A stretch of DNA of 32,438 bases from CAZEPT01 sp964514225 (GCA_964514225.1 CAZEPT010000001.1:1-32438); one strand, 5' to 3'. Numbered from the stretch's first letter, positions 21,140 to 28,690 are shown. Notes: generated by a model from the sequence alone, not told the origin. A program made the numbers and translations.

Positions 21140-23500
21140 CTATTCTTCCAGCACTTTCTCTTTAAATGGCGCACTCGGGATGAAGTATTGATCTTGTTCG
21201 GTGATGTACGTATCGTATCTTTTGATATAGCGTTCATCTGTATCGAGTGTTACTTCGAGTGTGAGTCCGCGCATCGTTTCTTTTGAGAATGCTTGATCAA
21301 AGATAAAGTTTCCGAGGCTGTAGGCAATGAGTCCACCTTTGTAAACTTCAACGGGTTGGATGACGTGTGGGTGGTGCCCAACAATGATTTTTGCACCGTT
21401 GTCTATCGCTCGGTGAGAAAATTCTCTTTGACGCTCGGTTGTTTTATCGTATTCGGTTCCCCAGTGTACGGAGACGATGAGTATGTCCACTTTGTTGGAT
21501 GCATCTCTCACAAGCTGATCAAAGTTTTTAGTATCGAGCTTGTTAATACCATACCCTGGTGTTTGGTCATTGTAGAGCCAAGTAGGCCCAACGTCTGAGA
21601 ATCCTAAAAATCCCACCTTTAATCCTTTTCTTTCAATAATCGTTGGCTCCTGGGCCTTCTGTATGGTGTCTCCGGCTCCGGTGTATGCTATGTTTGTGTT
21701 AGTAAGTTCAACGAGTGTATCTCTAAACGCATCAAGCCCCCAGTCTCCGACATGGTTGTTAGCAAAAGATACAATGTCGAGTCCGACATCCGCCATCATC
21801 GGGAGAACTTTAGGGTCCATGCGGAAGGAGTAAGTGCTATGCGAGTCTTTACCTGTATCACTTGCTGGGCCTTCTAGGTTGGCAAAGAAGATATCAGCAT
21901 CTTTATATGAAGACAGGTTACTAAAAAGTTGTCGAAAATCTCCACCAAAATTTTTGTTGACTGAATACTCGACACCGCGATCAAGCATAATATCTCCCGT
22001 GAGTCTGATGGTGAGTTCTTTTGACTTGTCTTTTGGTCCGGTGATGATGAATTTACCATCTCTGCCATAGACAACTTGCTTCTTTAAGTATGACAAAATA
22101 TTCTGCGTGTCTCTATAGCGGTCATTTGAACGCAAAACAATGATGGCTATTTTGCGTTTTGAGATTTCAGAGAGCGATAGTTCCCATACACCGACGTTTG
22201 ATTGTTTTGCTTCGTAAGTGAACCCTGATTTTGCACCGATAAGAGTTTTGTCGGCTAAGAACTGACTAATATTTTTTGCTGTGTGTCCTTGGGCGTTGTA
22301 TGATTTTCTTTTGGTGATGTCCCAGATGAATGGTTTTTCGTTCGTGATATATTGCGCTAAACGGAAGAGATCGTGAGCGGATGCTCTGTTGTTCTTTGAG
22401 AGTCCACTCGGGTCTTCATAGGTAGTGTTGTCCATACCGAGATCGCGAGCCTTTTCGTTCATTTTTGAGAGAAAGTCTTCTCGTCCATAGTGCTCGGCAA
22501 TAATTTCAGATGCGTCATTTGATGAGGGGAGAAGAAGGGGGTTTAAGAGGTTAGAGAGCTCTATTTTTTCTCCCGGAACATATCCTGAAAAGCCGTACGT
22601 ATCGACAGCTGTCTTTGTGACGGTGGCGTAGTCGAATTGGTTTTGATTTTCAGTCGAAACAACAGCGGTCATGAGTTTAGACGTCGATGCGATTGCGTAA
22701 GGCGTATCTTTATCTTTTTGCAGGATAATTTCTCCTGTTTCAATATCAGCGACGATGTATGCTTCAGCAGAGACATTTGGTTTGATTGTTCCGTCAGCCG
22801 CGAGGTAGACAGACTCAGCTGAGATCGGTGCAGGAATAAGGGTACTGTCACTGTAGACTGAAATTCGTGTATCAGGGTCAGACCAGTCGAAGATTTCTTT
22901 GGCGTCATTTGTAGAAAGGCGAATACCACCTTTCTTAAATGATAAAGGGAGTGTTCGTCCTTTGGTGTCATGTGGTTCTCCGTGGATGAAGTAATTACCA
23001 AAGAGGTTGAGTGTATATGGCGTCCATGCCCCGACGTTGTCAGAGTAGTAATCATCGACGGCATTTGATATTGGGTAGCTTCCGCTCGGTACTTCCCAGA
23101 GGCTACCCTTAACTCCTTTGGATAGGATTTTCTTGGAATCCAAAAGTGTTCCATTTTCATAGCGCTTAAGTGTCATACTATAGAGGTTTACTCGAATCAT
23201 TTTTCCAGTTGGTGGTGGGAGAAATGATTCCTCTGGGATTTTTTCAAAAACGATACGCTCTGGTTCGATGATTTCTTGTACTTGTTCGAGAACGTCAACA
23301 CCTGAGAGGGAGTTTTGCTGTGAGATTTTTTTCTTGAATCCAAACTCTCTATCAAAAGAGACATATGAATACACAAAAGGTAGGATTATCAAAAGACTGA
23401 TCAAGAAGAATACAGTAATAAGCACCGTCCGGCGGTTTTCTTCTAGAAAGCTGAGTGCGTTTTTGATTTTGATTTTTATTTCTTCGAGATTTTTTTGCAT
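21140..23500 (-). CDS. three-domain envelope enzyme: YkuD-like, D-Ala-D-Ala carboxypeptidase, CapA-like
   Basis: 786 aa. There is an N-terminal membrane anchor (about 24-45). Residues 100-217 have the L,D-transpeptidase (YkuD) fold pattern (VNLYSMTLKRYENG, NYFIHGEPHD, GGIRLSTNDA), but the catalytic Cys of the S-H-G-C-I-R motif is Gly192 and the His before it is Lys190, so it should be inactive. Residues about 240-480 are an S11 serine carboxypeptidase: S272-T-S-K275, S326-S-N328 and K424-S-G426. Residues about 497-786 are a CapA/PgsA-type metallophosphatase: TGDIMLDRG, FANLEG, FANNHVGDWG, SVHWGTEY, VGHHPHVIQP. It probably trims wall peptides and acts on a surface polymer. The first 25 nt overlap the end of the RNase R gene. 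Confidence 0.88.
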   Translation of the reverse strand: MQKNLEEIKIKIKNALSFLEENRRTVLITVFFLISLLIILPFVYSYVSFDREFGFKKKISQQNSLSGVDVLEQVQEIIEPERIVFEKIPEESFLPPPTGKMIRVNLYSMTLKRYENGTLLDSKKILSKGVKGSLWEVPSGSYPISNAVDDYYSDNVGAWTPYTLNLFGNYFIHGEPHDTKGRTLPLSFKKGGIRLSTNDAKEIFDWSDPDTRISVYSDSTLIPAPISAESVYLAADGTIKPNVSAEAYIVADIETGEIILQKDKDTPYAIASTSKLMTAVVSTENQNQFDYATVTKTAVDTYGFSGYVPGEKIELSNLLNPLLLPSSNDASEIIAEHYGREDFLSKMNEKARDLGMDNTTYEDPSGLSKNNRASAHDLFRLAQYITNEKPFIWDITKRKSYNAQGHTAKNISQFLADKTLIGAKSGFTYEAKQSNVGVWELSLSEISKRKIAIIVLRSNDRYRDTQNILSYLKKQVVYGRDGKFIITGPKDKSKELTIRLTGDIMLDRGVEYSVNKNFGGDFRQLFSNLSSYKDADIFFANLEGPASDTGKDSHSTYSFRMDPKVLPMMADVGLDIVSFANNHVGDWGLDAFRDTLVELTNTNIAYTGAGDTIQKAQEPTIIERKGLKVGFLGFSDVGPTWLYNDQTPGYGINKLDTKNFDQLVRDASNKVDILIVSVHWGTEYDKTTERQREFSHRAIDNGAKIIVGHHPHVIQPVEVYKGGLIAYSLGNFIFDQAFSKETMRGLTLEVTLDTDERYIKRYDTYITEQDQYFIPSAPFKEKVLEE

Positions 23501-24993
23501 AGTGAGTAGTCAATGAATCCTTTGTCAAAATTTACTTTCTCTACCTTGAATACAATATGGTCGCCCATTTTGATTTTCTCACCATCTTTTGATTTCCAAA
23601 AGAGCGCTTTGTCGTTCCATTTCCAATCTCGCCCGAGGCTCCTCTGGTGGATGAATCCTTCAGAGAGGGATTCGCTGTCTGATACGTAGATACCGATCTC
23701 GGTCAGTCCTGTGACAATACCTGGACGCTCAGTACCGATAAAGTTGAGCATGTATTTGATCTGCATATCTTTGGTACTTGCTCGTTCAATATCTTGTGCT
23801 TTTCGTTCGCAGTCTGAGAGGTAAATACACTTTTTTTCGAGATCTTCGATACGTATTTTTGTCTGCCTTTTTTCGAGCTTATCTAAGAGCATTCGATGAG
23901 CGATCAAATCTGGGTAGCGTCTGATAGGCGAAGTGAAATGAGTGTAGTTTTTAAAAGCGAGACCATAGTGGCCGATGTTGTTGGTCGAATAGACCGCTTT
24001 TGCCATACTCCGCATAATGATTTTTGAAAAATGTGCTCGGACATCTTCATCTTCAATGCTTCTGATCAGGTGGTTGAGTGTATGGTTGTCGAATTTTTTT
24101 GGAATCTCAACGCCATACTCTTCGCCGTGCTCGCGCAAGAGGTGTAGTTTGTCTTTGTCTGGGGTCGCATGAACTCGATAGACGAAAGGTTCTTCAGGTG
24201 TGAACTGAAGCGCAACAATTTTATTGGCCAAGAGCATGAATTCTTCAATGAGTTTATGAGTATCGAGGCGGACTTTTTGCTGAACACCAATTGGATTACC
24301 GGCATCGTCATACGTGAAGCGAATCTCTGTATCTTCTAAAAAGAGTGCTCCATCAGCTTCACGTTTTTTCATGAGCGTGTCGGCAATTGTTTTGAGTTCT
24401 CGGAGTTCGTCCGAAAAGAGTCCCTTACCCGAGTCTAAAATCGCTTGCGCATCTTGATAGCTGAATCTTTTGTTTGAGTGGATGATGCCTTTTCCTGACC
24501 ATGTGCCGACGATTGTATTTTTTTTATCAAATGTCACGACGACGCTAAAAGTGAGTCGATCAACTTTTTCCTTCAAACTACAAACGTCGTTTGAAATCTT
24601 CTCTGGGAGCATAGGAACTACAGTGTTTGTCAGGTAGATTGATGTTCCGCGTCTATAAGCTTCCTGATCGAGTAAGGTCTTTTCTCGGACGTAGTATCCG
24701 ACGTCAGCAATATGGATACCGATTTCTTTCGTTCCGTCAGGCATGAGTTGATAGGAGAGGGCATCGTCAAAATCCTTCGCATCGTGGGGATCAATAGTGC
24801 ATGTACTGACAGCTCTAAAATCTCGTCTTTTCGCTATTTCATTTTCTGGAATAGTTTCAGGGATGTTTGCTAGTTCTTCTTCAACATTTTTTGGGTAAGC
24901 GAGTATGTTTGGATTTCGAGCAAGACTGCGGACTTCTTTTTTGTATTCGCGCCTTTCTTGTATCTCGGCGTCAGTTTTTTGAGGTTTAATCAC
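23476..24993 (-). CDS. rnr: RNase R/II-family 3'-5' exoribonuclease lacking cold-shock domains
   Basis: 505 aa. The RNB catalytic domain (about 60-390) shows TIDPHDAKDFDDAL, with the magnesium-binding aspartates, GIHIADVGYYV, YLTNTVVPMLPEKISNDVCSL and HFTSPIRRYPDLIAHR. A C-terminal S1 RNA-binding domain follows at about 428-500 (RPGIVTGLTEIGIYVSD, EGFIHQRSLG). The two N-terminal cold-shock domains of RNase R are missing; only a basic 50-residue lead remains. It degrades RNA in the cytoplasm. The start is GTG 24993: a perfect TATAAT lies exactly 6 nt upstream, so a leaderless GTG start is likely. Confidence 0.9.
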   Translation of the reverse strand: MIKPQKTDAEIQERREYKKEVRSLARNPNILAYPKNVEEELANIPETIPENEIAKRRDFRAVSTCTIDPHDAKDFDDALSYQLMPDGTKEIGIHIADVGYYVREKTLLDQEAYRRGTSIYLTNTVVPMLPEKISNDVCSLKEKVDRLTFSVVVTFDKKNTIVGTWSGKGIIHSNKRFSYQDAQAILDSGKGLFSDELRELKTIADTLMKKREADGALFLEDTEIRFTYDDAGNPIGVQQKVRLDTHKLIEEFMLLANKIVALQFTPEEPFVYRVHATPDKDKLHLLREHGEEYGVEIPKKFDNHTLNHLIRSIEDEDVRAHFSKIIMRSMAKAVYSTNNIGHYGLAFKNYTHFTSPIRRYPDLIAHRMLLDKLEKRQTKIRIEDLEKKCIYLSDCERKAQDIERASTKDMQIKYMLNFIGTERPGIVTGLTEIGIYVSDSESLSEGFIHQRSLGRDWKWNDKALFWKSKDGEKIKMGDHIVFKVEKVNFDKGFIDYSLCKKISKK

Positions 24994-24999
24994 AAGTGC

Positions 25000-25005
25000 A
25001 TTATA
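25000..25005 (-). promoter_or_regulatory. consensus -10 box of the RNase R gene
   Basis: TATAAT on the minus strand, 6 nt (GCACTT) before the GTG start. Confidence 0.7.
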
Positions 25006-25076
25006 GCACAGATAAGCTATGTTTTAGAAGGGTATGAATCGTTACAGTACCTAAATATAAGACCGAGAACACTTAG

Positions 25077-25105
25077 TTGATTTTTTTTGAGATTTAGGGT
25101 ACTAT
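25077..25105 (+). promoter_or_regulatory. rpsP promoter
   Basis: TTGATT, 17-nt spacer, TACTAT; the ATG is 8 nt further on. Confidence 0.65.
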
Positions 25106-25113
25106 AGCTCTAT

Positions 25114-25419
25114 ATGTTAAAGATAAGACTACAAAGAACAGGGCGAAAAAACAATCCGGCATTTCGAGTTGTATTGACCGATTCGAAGACTGCGGTCAAA
25201 AAATCAGGATCATTTACTAAAGTAATGGGTTCTCTTGTTGCGAAATCAGGTGAGGTAACACTCGACAAAGAAATGATCACCAAAGCGATTGCAAACGGTG
25301 CACAAGTGTCTCAGACAGTTCACAATATTTTAGTGAAAGAAGGTGTTATTGAAGGAAAAATGAAAAACGTTCTTCCTCTTAAATCAAAAACAGTAAAAAG
25401 AAAAGAACTCAAAAAATAA
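25114..25419 (+). CDS. rpsP: 30S ribosomal protein bS16
   Basis: 101 aa. MLKIRLQRTGRKNNPAFRVV is the bS16 start, then LTDSKTAVKKSGSFTKVMGS and a Lys-rich C-terminus. The protein binds 16S rRNA early in small-subunit assembly. The leader is about 1 nt or absent. A strong terminator follows at once, so it is a single-gene unit, although rpsP, khpA and trmD remain neighbours as in many bacteria. Confidence 0.93.
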   Translation: MLKIRLQRTGRKNNPAFRVVLTDSKTAVKKSGSFTKVMGSLVAKSGEVTLDKEMITKAIANGAQVSQTVHNILVKEGVIEGKMKNVLPLKSKTVKRKELKK

Positions 25420-25420
25420 T

Positions 25421-25455
25421 AAAAAAAACTCATGTGCATAACATGAGTTTTTTTT
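25421..25455 (+). terminator. rpsP terminator
   Basis: A8-ACTCATGT-loop-ACATGAGT-T8, symmetric. Confidence 0.85.
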
Positions 25456-25494
25456 ATTATACCAAGTACCATCTTTAAGCTATCATGTGTATAT

Positions 25495-26427
25495 ATGCAT
25501 AAAAGAATCAAGCGCATTGTTCACAGTATTCGATCCCGCAAAGGGTTTAGCTTGATCGAACTCCTTATTGTTATCTCGATCATTGGGATTTTGGCGAATA
25601 CCGTAATTACGTTTGCAAAAACAAGCATTAATAAAGCGTATGATGCAAATATCAGATCCACACTGTCGTCGCTCCGGTCTCAAGCGATAGATGAGTATTT
25701 CACTCACGATCCGTATTCTTTCATTGATGTCTGTGGAGGTTCTCCTGTGGATTTGATTTTAGATAAGCTTGGTAATGCAAATGGTTTTGTTTCGGCAGAC
25801 TATCAGTGTACTGCTCGACCTGATGAATGGGTAGCTATATTCCCACTCAAAGCAAGATCAGATTATTATTGTTCTGATAGTACTGGTGCCTCACAGCATG
25901 TTGTCGGATTTTTAAACTCGGCACTCGACGGAAGCATTAACTGTGCCAACGCCACACTCGTTCCCGTAGTGACACCAACACCTGAACCTCCTCCGCCTCC
26001 GCCGGCTTTACCTGAAATCGCTGTCTGTGGTGATGGACTCGATAATGATAGTGATGGATTTATTGATTATCCGAATGATCTTGGATGTGATTCAGTGCTC
26101 GATGGAGATGAGGTGAATTCACCAATTATAAATACGGCCCCTGTGCTGATACTCCTTGGTGCTAATCCGTATGAATTTTGGAATCCGAGCATGAATCCAT
26201 TTGTTGGTCAAGGGAACGGTAAATACGTTGAGCCAGGCTATGTTGCTGTCGATGGAGAAGAAGGGGATATCAGTAGTAATGTTGTCGTCACCGGACCAAC
26301 ACTTATCTCTGGTACGACTGGAGGCTGTCGCATCTACACGTATGAATTTGTGTATCAAATTATTGACGAAGGTGGACTTCCTGATTCTGGTACTCGAACA
26401 GTCATCCATCATAAATGTAATCCGTAA
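25495..26427 (+). CDS. type IV pilin-like protein with DUF5011 (Ig-like) domain
   Basis: 310 aa. A class III signal (RSRKG/FSLIELLIVISIIG) gives cleavage between G17 and F18, with the conserved Glu at mature position 5, followed by the long hydrophobic pilin helix. The globular pilin part runs to about residue 155 and has several Cys. A Pro-rich hinge (TPTPEPPPPPPALPE) leads to an acidic DxDxDG-type segment (GLDNDSDGFIDYPNDLGCDS) that may bind calcium. The C-terminal 100 residues (VLILLGANPYEFW, YVEPGYVAVDGEEGDISSNV, VYQIIDEGG, RTVIH) fit a DUF5011 surface domain. It is probably a minor pilin or adhesin. -10 TATCAT is 8 nt from the ATG. Confidence 0.85.
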   Translation: MHKRIKRIVHSIRSRKGFSLIELLIVISIIGILANTVITFAKTSINKAYDANIRSTLSSLRSQAIDEYFTHDPYSFIDVCGGSPVDLILDKLGNANGFVSADYQCTARPDEWVAIFPLKARSDYYCSDSTGASQHVVGFLNSALDGSINCANATLVPVVTPTPEPPPPPPALPEIAVCGDGLDNDSDGFIDYPNDLGCDSVLDGDEVNSPIINTAPVLILLGANPYEFWNPSMNPFVGQGNGKYVEPGYVAVDGEEGDISSNVVVTGPTLISGTTGGCRIYTYEFVYQIIDEGGLPDSGTRTVIHHKCNP

Positions 26428-26432
26428 AAAAT

Positions 26433-26456
26433 AAAAATACTCGAAAGAGTATTTTT
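26433..26456 (+). terminator. pilin gene terminator
   Basis: AAAAATACTC-GAAA-GAGTATTTTT, GNRA loop. Confidence 0.85.
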
Positions 26457-26506
26457 ATTTTTATGTACCTTTATCCACAGTGATGCATTCTTTTATTTAT
26501 TTTTTG

Positions 26507-26534
26507 TTGACTCTTTTCTTAACTCCGCTATACT
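26507..26534 (+). promoter_or_regulatory. khpA promoter with leader
   Basis: TTGACT, 16-nt spacer, TATACT. The ATG is 46 nt downstream, so unlike most genes here khpA has a true 5' leader; it includes an AGCAG...CTGCT inverted repeat. Confidence 0.7.
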
Positions 26535-26580
26535 AGAGGAAGCAGTAACTGTCGTAGCTGCTCTAACTGAGAAAGATATA

Positions 26581-26892
26581 ATGCAAAACGATCAAGCATT
26601 TCTTGAGTACGTGGTAAAGGCATTAGTTGATAATCCAAACGATGTAAAAATCGAACGGAACGTTGACGAAATGGGCGTCCTCATTACTCTTACTGTAAAT
26701 CCTAGCGATATGGGTAAGATTATTGGCCGAATGGGTAATACTGCGAAAGCAATTAGAACTCTCCTTCGTGTAATTGGAATGAAAAACAATGCGCGAATAA
26801 ATTTGAAAATCAACGAACCTGAAGGTGGGGCTCCAAAGTCCGCCGCAACAGTGTCAGTTGATTCTGCGATGGAGGATCTAAAAAACATTTAA
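26581..26892 (+). CDS. khpA: KH-domain RNA-binding protein
   Basis: 103 aa. A single KH domain has the GxxG loop in GKIIGRMGNTAKAIRTLL, preceded by VLITLTVNPSDM. It matches KhpA (YlqC), which pairs with KhpB/Jag in many bacteria and influences cell envelope and translation-related transcripts. The position between rpsP and trmD is the classical one for khpA. A C-terminal extension (GGAPKSAATVSVDSAMEDL) is Ala/Ser-rich. Confidence 0.88.
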   Translation: MQNDQAFLEYVVKALVDNPNDVKIERNVDEMGVLITLTVNPSDMGKIIGRMGNTAKAIRTLLRVIGMKNNARINLKINEPEGGAPKSAATVSVDSAMEDLKNI

Positions 26893-26935
26893 ATATAATT
26901 ACGGTTGTCAGAAGCTGTAGTATATTATCGGTAAT

Positions 26936-26967
26936 AAAAAAACTCACCATGTTGGTGAGTTTTTTTA
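26936..26967 (+). terminator. khpA terminator
   Basis: A-run, ACTCACCA-TGT-TGGTGAGT, T-run. Confidence 0.85.
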
Positions 26968-26982
26968 TTTGCCTATTTCATA

Positions 26983-26988
26983 TATACT
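26983..26988 (+). promoter_or_regulatory. trmD -10 box, leaderless start
   Basis: TATACT plus 6 nt (GGCAGT) to ATG 26995. Confidence 0.7.
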
Positions 26989-26994
26989 GGCAGT

Positions 26995-27711
26995 ATGTTA
27001 CGTTTTCATGTCGTTACACTCTTCCCAAATGTCTGCGAGCCGTATCTTTCGGATTCTATTTTGGCGCGCGCAATTAAGGAAAAAAAAATAGCCGTATCAT
27101 TTTATAATCCGCGAGACTATGTCAAAGGAAAGCACCGCAAAGTCTGGCCTGACGGTAATGTCTCAAAGATAGTGGATGACCGACCTTATGGCGGAGGTCC
27201 GGGAATGGTCATTCGAGCTGAACCGGTTCTTGATTGTGTTGATGCGATACTAAAGAAAATAGAAAAAAGAAAACCGACAAAGACTGATTCTGGGAAACCT
27301 AAAATAAAAATTATTTTACTCGGTCCACATGGAGCGATGTTCAACACAGCCTATGCTAAGACAACGACTAAAAAATACACTGATATCATTTTACTTTCTG
27401 GTCGTTATGAGGGAATAGATGTCCGCGTTAAAAATATCTTAAAAGCTGAAGAAGTCTCGATAGGAGACTATGTGCTCACTGGCGGAGAACTCCCGGCCCT
27501 TGTCATGATCGATTCAATGGCTCGCCAAGTAGAAGGAGTACTCGGTAACTTTGATTCACGAGAAGAAGAGAGAGTATCATCGAATGAATTTTACACTCGT
27601 CCGGAAGTGATCGAGTACAAAAAGAAAAAGTACAAAGTCCCAGAAGTTTTCATTTCAGGGCATCACAAAAAGATAGAAGAGCGGAAGAAAGAAGGGAAAG
27701 AGAAGAAATAA
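26995..27711 (+). CDS. trmD: tRNA (guanine-N1-)-methyltransferase
   Basis: 238 aa. TrmD methylates G37 of tRNAs with S-adenosylmethionine and protects against frameshifting. The SPOUT trefoil-knot motifs are present: DDRPYGGGPGMVIRAEP, LLGPHGAMF, LSGRYEGIDVRV and VSIGDYVLTGGELPALV. The C-terminal domain has FYTRPEVIEYKKKKYKVPEVFISGHH with a basic tail. rimM, normally between khpA and trmD, is absent at this place, and rplS does not follow. Confidence 0.95.
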   Translation: MLRFHVVTLFPNVCEPYLSDSILARAIKEKKIAVSFYNPRDYVKGKHRKVWPDGNVSKIVDDRPYGGGPGMVIRAEPVLDCVDAILKKIEKRKPTKTDSGKPKIKIILLGPHGAMFNTAYAKTTTKKYTDIILLSGRYEGIDVRVKNILKAEEVSIGDYVLTGGELPALVMIDSMARQVEGVLGNFDSREEERVSSNEFYTRPEVIEYKKKKYKVPEVFISGHHKKIEERKKEGKEKK

Positions 27712-27737
27712 AAATTATAAATTACGAATGATAAAGA

Positions 27738-27780
27738 ATACAAAACAGCAGGGTGCCAAAGGCGCCCTGCTGTTTTGTAT
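27738..27780 (+). terminator. long palindromic terminator after trmD
   Basis: Twenty-pair stem ATACAAAACAGCAGGGTGCC / GGCGCCCTGCTGTTTTGTAT (one G-U) with an AAA loop. The left flank is AATTATAAATTACGAATGATAAAG. It separates trmD from the DGR and shares its outer arm with the palindrome at 18505. Confidence 0.85.
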
Positions 27781-27809
27781 AGAGCCTTTAATATAGATAA
27801 TACAGATAC

Positions 27810-27837
27810 TTGACAAATCTTGTGTATTTGCTATAAT
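27810..27837 (+). promoter_or_regulatory. strong sigma70-type promoter of the DGR target gene
   Basis: TTGACA, 16-nt spacer, TATAAT: perfect -35 and -10 hexamers, the best promoter seen in the window. The predicted transcription start is near 27844, inside the palindrome CCTGAATTCAGG (27841-27852), which could be an operator or a 5' hairpin. Confidence 0.85.
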
Positions 27838-27868
27838 GTACCTGAATTCAGGAACTTAAAAAATCTTT

Positions 27869-27926
27869 ATTTTATGAGATTTTTGCCCAGAGAGCGTTAG
27901 CTTTATGTTCAAAAACCTCATAAAAT
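27869..27926 (+). promoter_or_regulatory. 5' UTR hairpin upstream of the DGR target gene
   Basis: Seventeen-pair stem (ATTTTATGAGATTTTTG with CAAAAACCTCATAAAAT, one G-U) and a 24-nt loop, within a leader of about 98 nt. AGAGG (27928-27932), a Shine-Dalgarno candidate, starts 2 nt after the stem and lies 9 nt before the ATG. Such a leader is unlike the leaderless genes around it and may control translation or stabilise the mRNA. Confidence 0.6.
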
Positions 27927-27941
27927 CAGAGGATTATAACT

Positions 27942-28613
27942 ATGGAAGCGATAACTAACAAGATTACGCCAGAACAACAAACACAGTTGAATCGGTTTAT
28001 GGAAGATTTTCTTCGTAAACTCAATTTGTCCAAAGACGAAGCTCAAGAGCTTGTCGAAAAATTTAATGCACTCAAACCTGACCTTGAAAAAGTGTTCAGA
28101 AAACATGCGATCAGTGATCAACGTTTTGGCCCAGCTGTAAAAGAATTCGATGTAGTAATTCCATTAGATTTCAACCACACCACTTGCATTGACGACAATG
28201 CAGAAAAAGTGAAAAAGTTGAAAACTACGTATTACTACAACGACGTTCTGACCAGTAAGAATTTTCCAAATCCGACGCACACATTAGTACCCGGCAAAAC
28301 CTACACCGTAAAACTGATTCCAATATTGGGAAGAGTAACCAGTGATGACTGTTTAGCACATTTAGCCAAACAAAATGCCATACTGGTGGGTGGACAAGGT
28401 CTGACTGTCATTGATACGGCACAATTACCGAAAGGTAAATGGTACGTATCATTTGATACAAAGGAAAACCTTTGGAAAGACTTCGATGGCCTCCTCAGGG
28501 TGCCTTACGTGGGTGCTCTCGGTGACGGTGACTTCGGGTTCGGTCTTGGCCGCTTCGAGGATGACTGGCTTGGCGGCTATTGCCTTCTGTGTTTCTGCGA
28601 CAAAAGTGCTTAG
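27942..28613 (+). CDS. DGR target protein with C-terminal variable region
   Basis: 223 aa. Residues about 8-55 are helical and charged (PEQQTQLNRFMEDFLRKLN, SKDEAQELVEKFNALKPDLE). Residues about 65-219 would form the diversified ligand-binding domain, probably a C-type-lectin-like fold as in other DGR targets; this is inferred from the system, as I cannot prove the fold. LPKGKWYVSFDTKENLW leads into the VR (residues about 180-220): FDGLLRVPYVGALGDGDF, then GFGLGRFEDDWLGGY and CLLCFCDKSA. Thirteen codons differ from the template, all through adenine changes. There is no signal peptide or membrane segment, so the protein may be cytoplasmic or exported by a route I cannot see. SD-led translation from ATG 27942. 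Confidence 0.9.
   Translation: MEAITNKITPEQQTQLNRFMEDFLRKLNLSKDEAQELVEKFNALKPDLEKVFRKHAISDQRFGPAVKEFDVVIPLDFNHTTCIDDNAEKVKKLKTTYYYNDVLTSKNFPNPTHTLVPGKTYTVKLIPILGRVTSDDCLAHLAKQNAILVGGQGLTVIDTAQLPKGKWYVSFDTKENLWKDFDGLLRVPYVGALGDGDFGFGLGRFEDDWLGGYCLLCFCDKSA
28480..28601 (+). repeat. DGR variable repeat (VR)
   Basis: 122 bp at the 3' end of the target gene, colinear and gap-free with the template repeat at 28945-29066. There are 20 differences, each at a template adenine (to G, C or T). The last 22 bp (28580-28601) are identical to the template and are the likely initiation-of-mutagenic-homology segment. Similarity stops abruptly at both ends. The changed codons are mostly AAC/AAT in the template. 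Confidence 0.95.
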
Positions 28614-28637
28614 ACACTGTGTTCCTTAAATTATGTT

Positions 28638-28650
28638 GGGTCTTAGACCC
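28638..28650 (+). other. small hairpin downstream of VR
   Basis: GGGTC-TTA-GACCC, 36 nt beyond the VR. Hairpin or cruciform structures just after the VR help retrohoming in the Bordetella phage DGR. This one is shorter and further away, so a role is only a possibility. Confidence 0.3.
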
Positions 28651-28660
28651 TTTGAATTTT

Positions 28661-28690
28661 GTGCCTTTCCGATGGAAAGGCACTTTTTTT
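28661..28690 (+). terminator. terminator of the DGR target gene
   Basis: GTGCCTTTCC-GAT-GGAAAGGCAC followed by T7. Confidence 0.9.
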
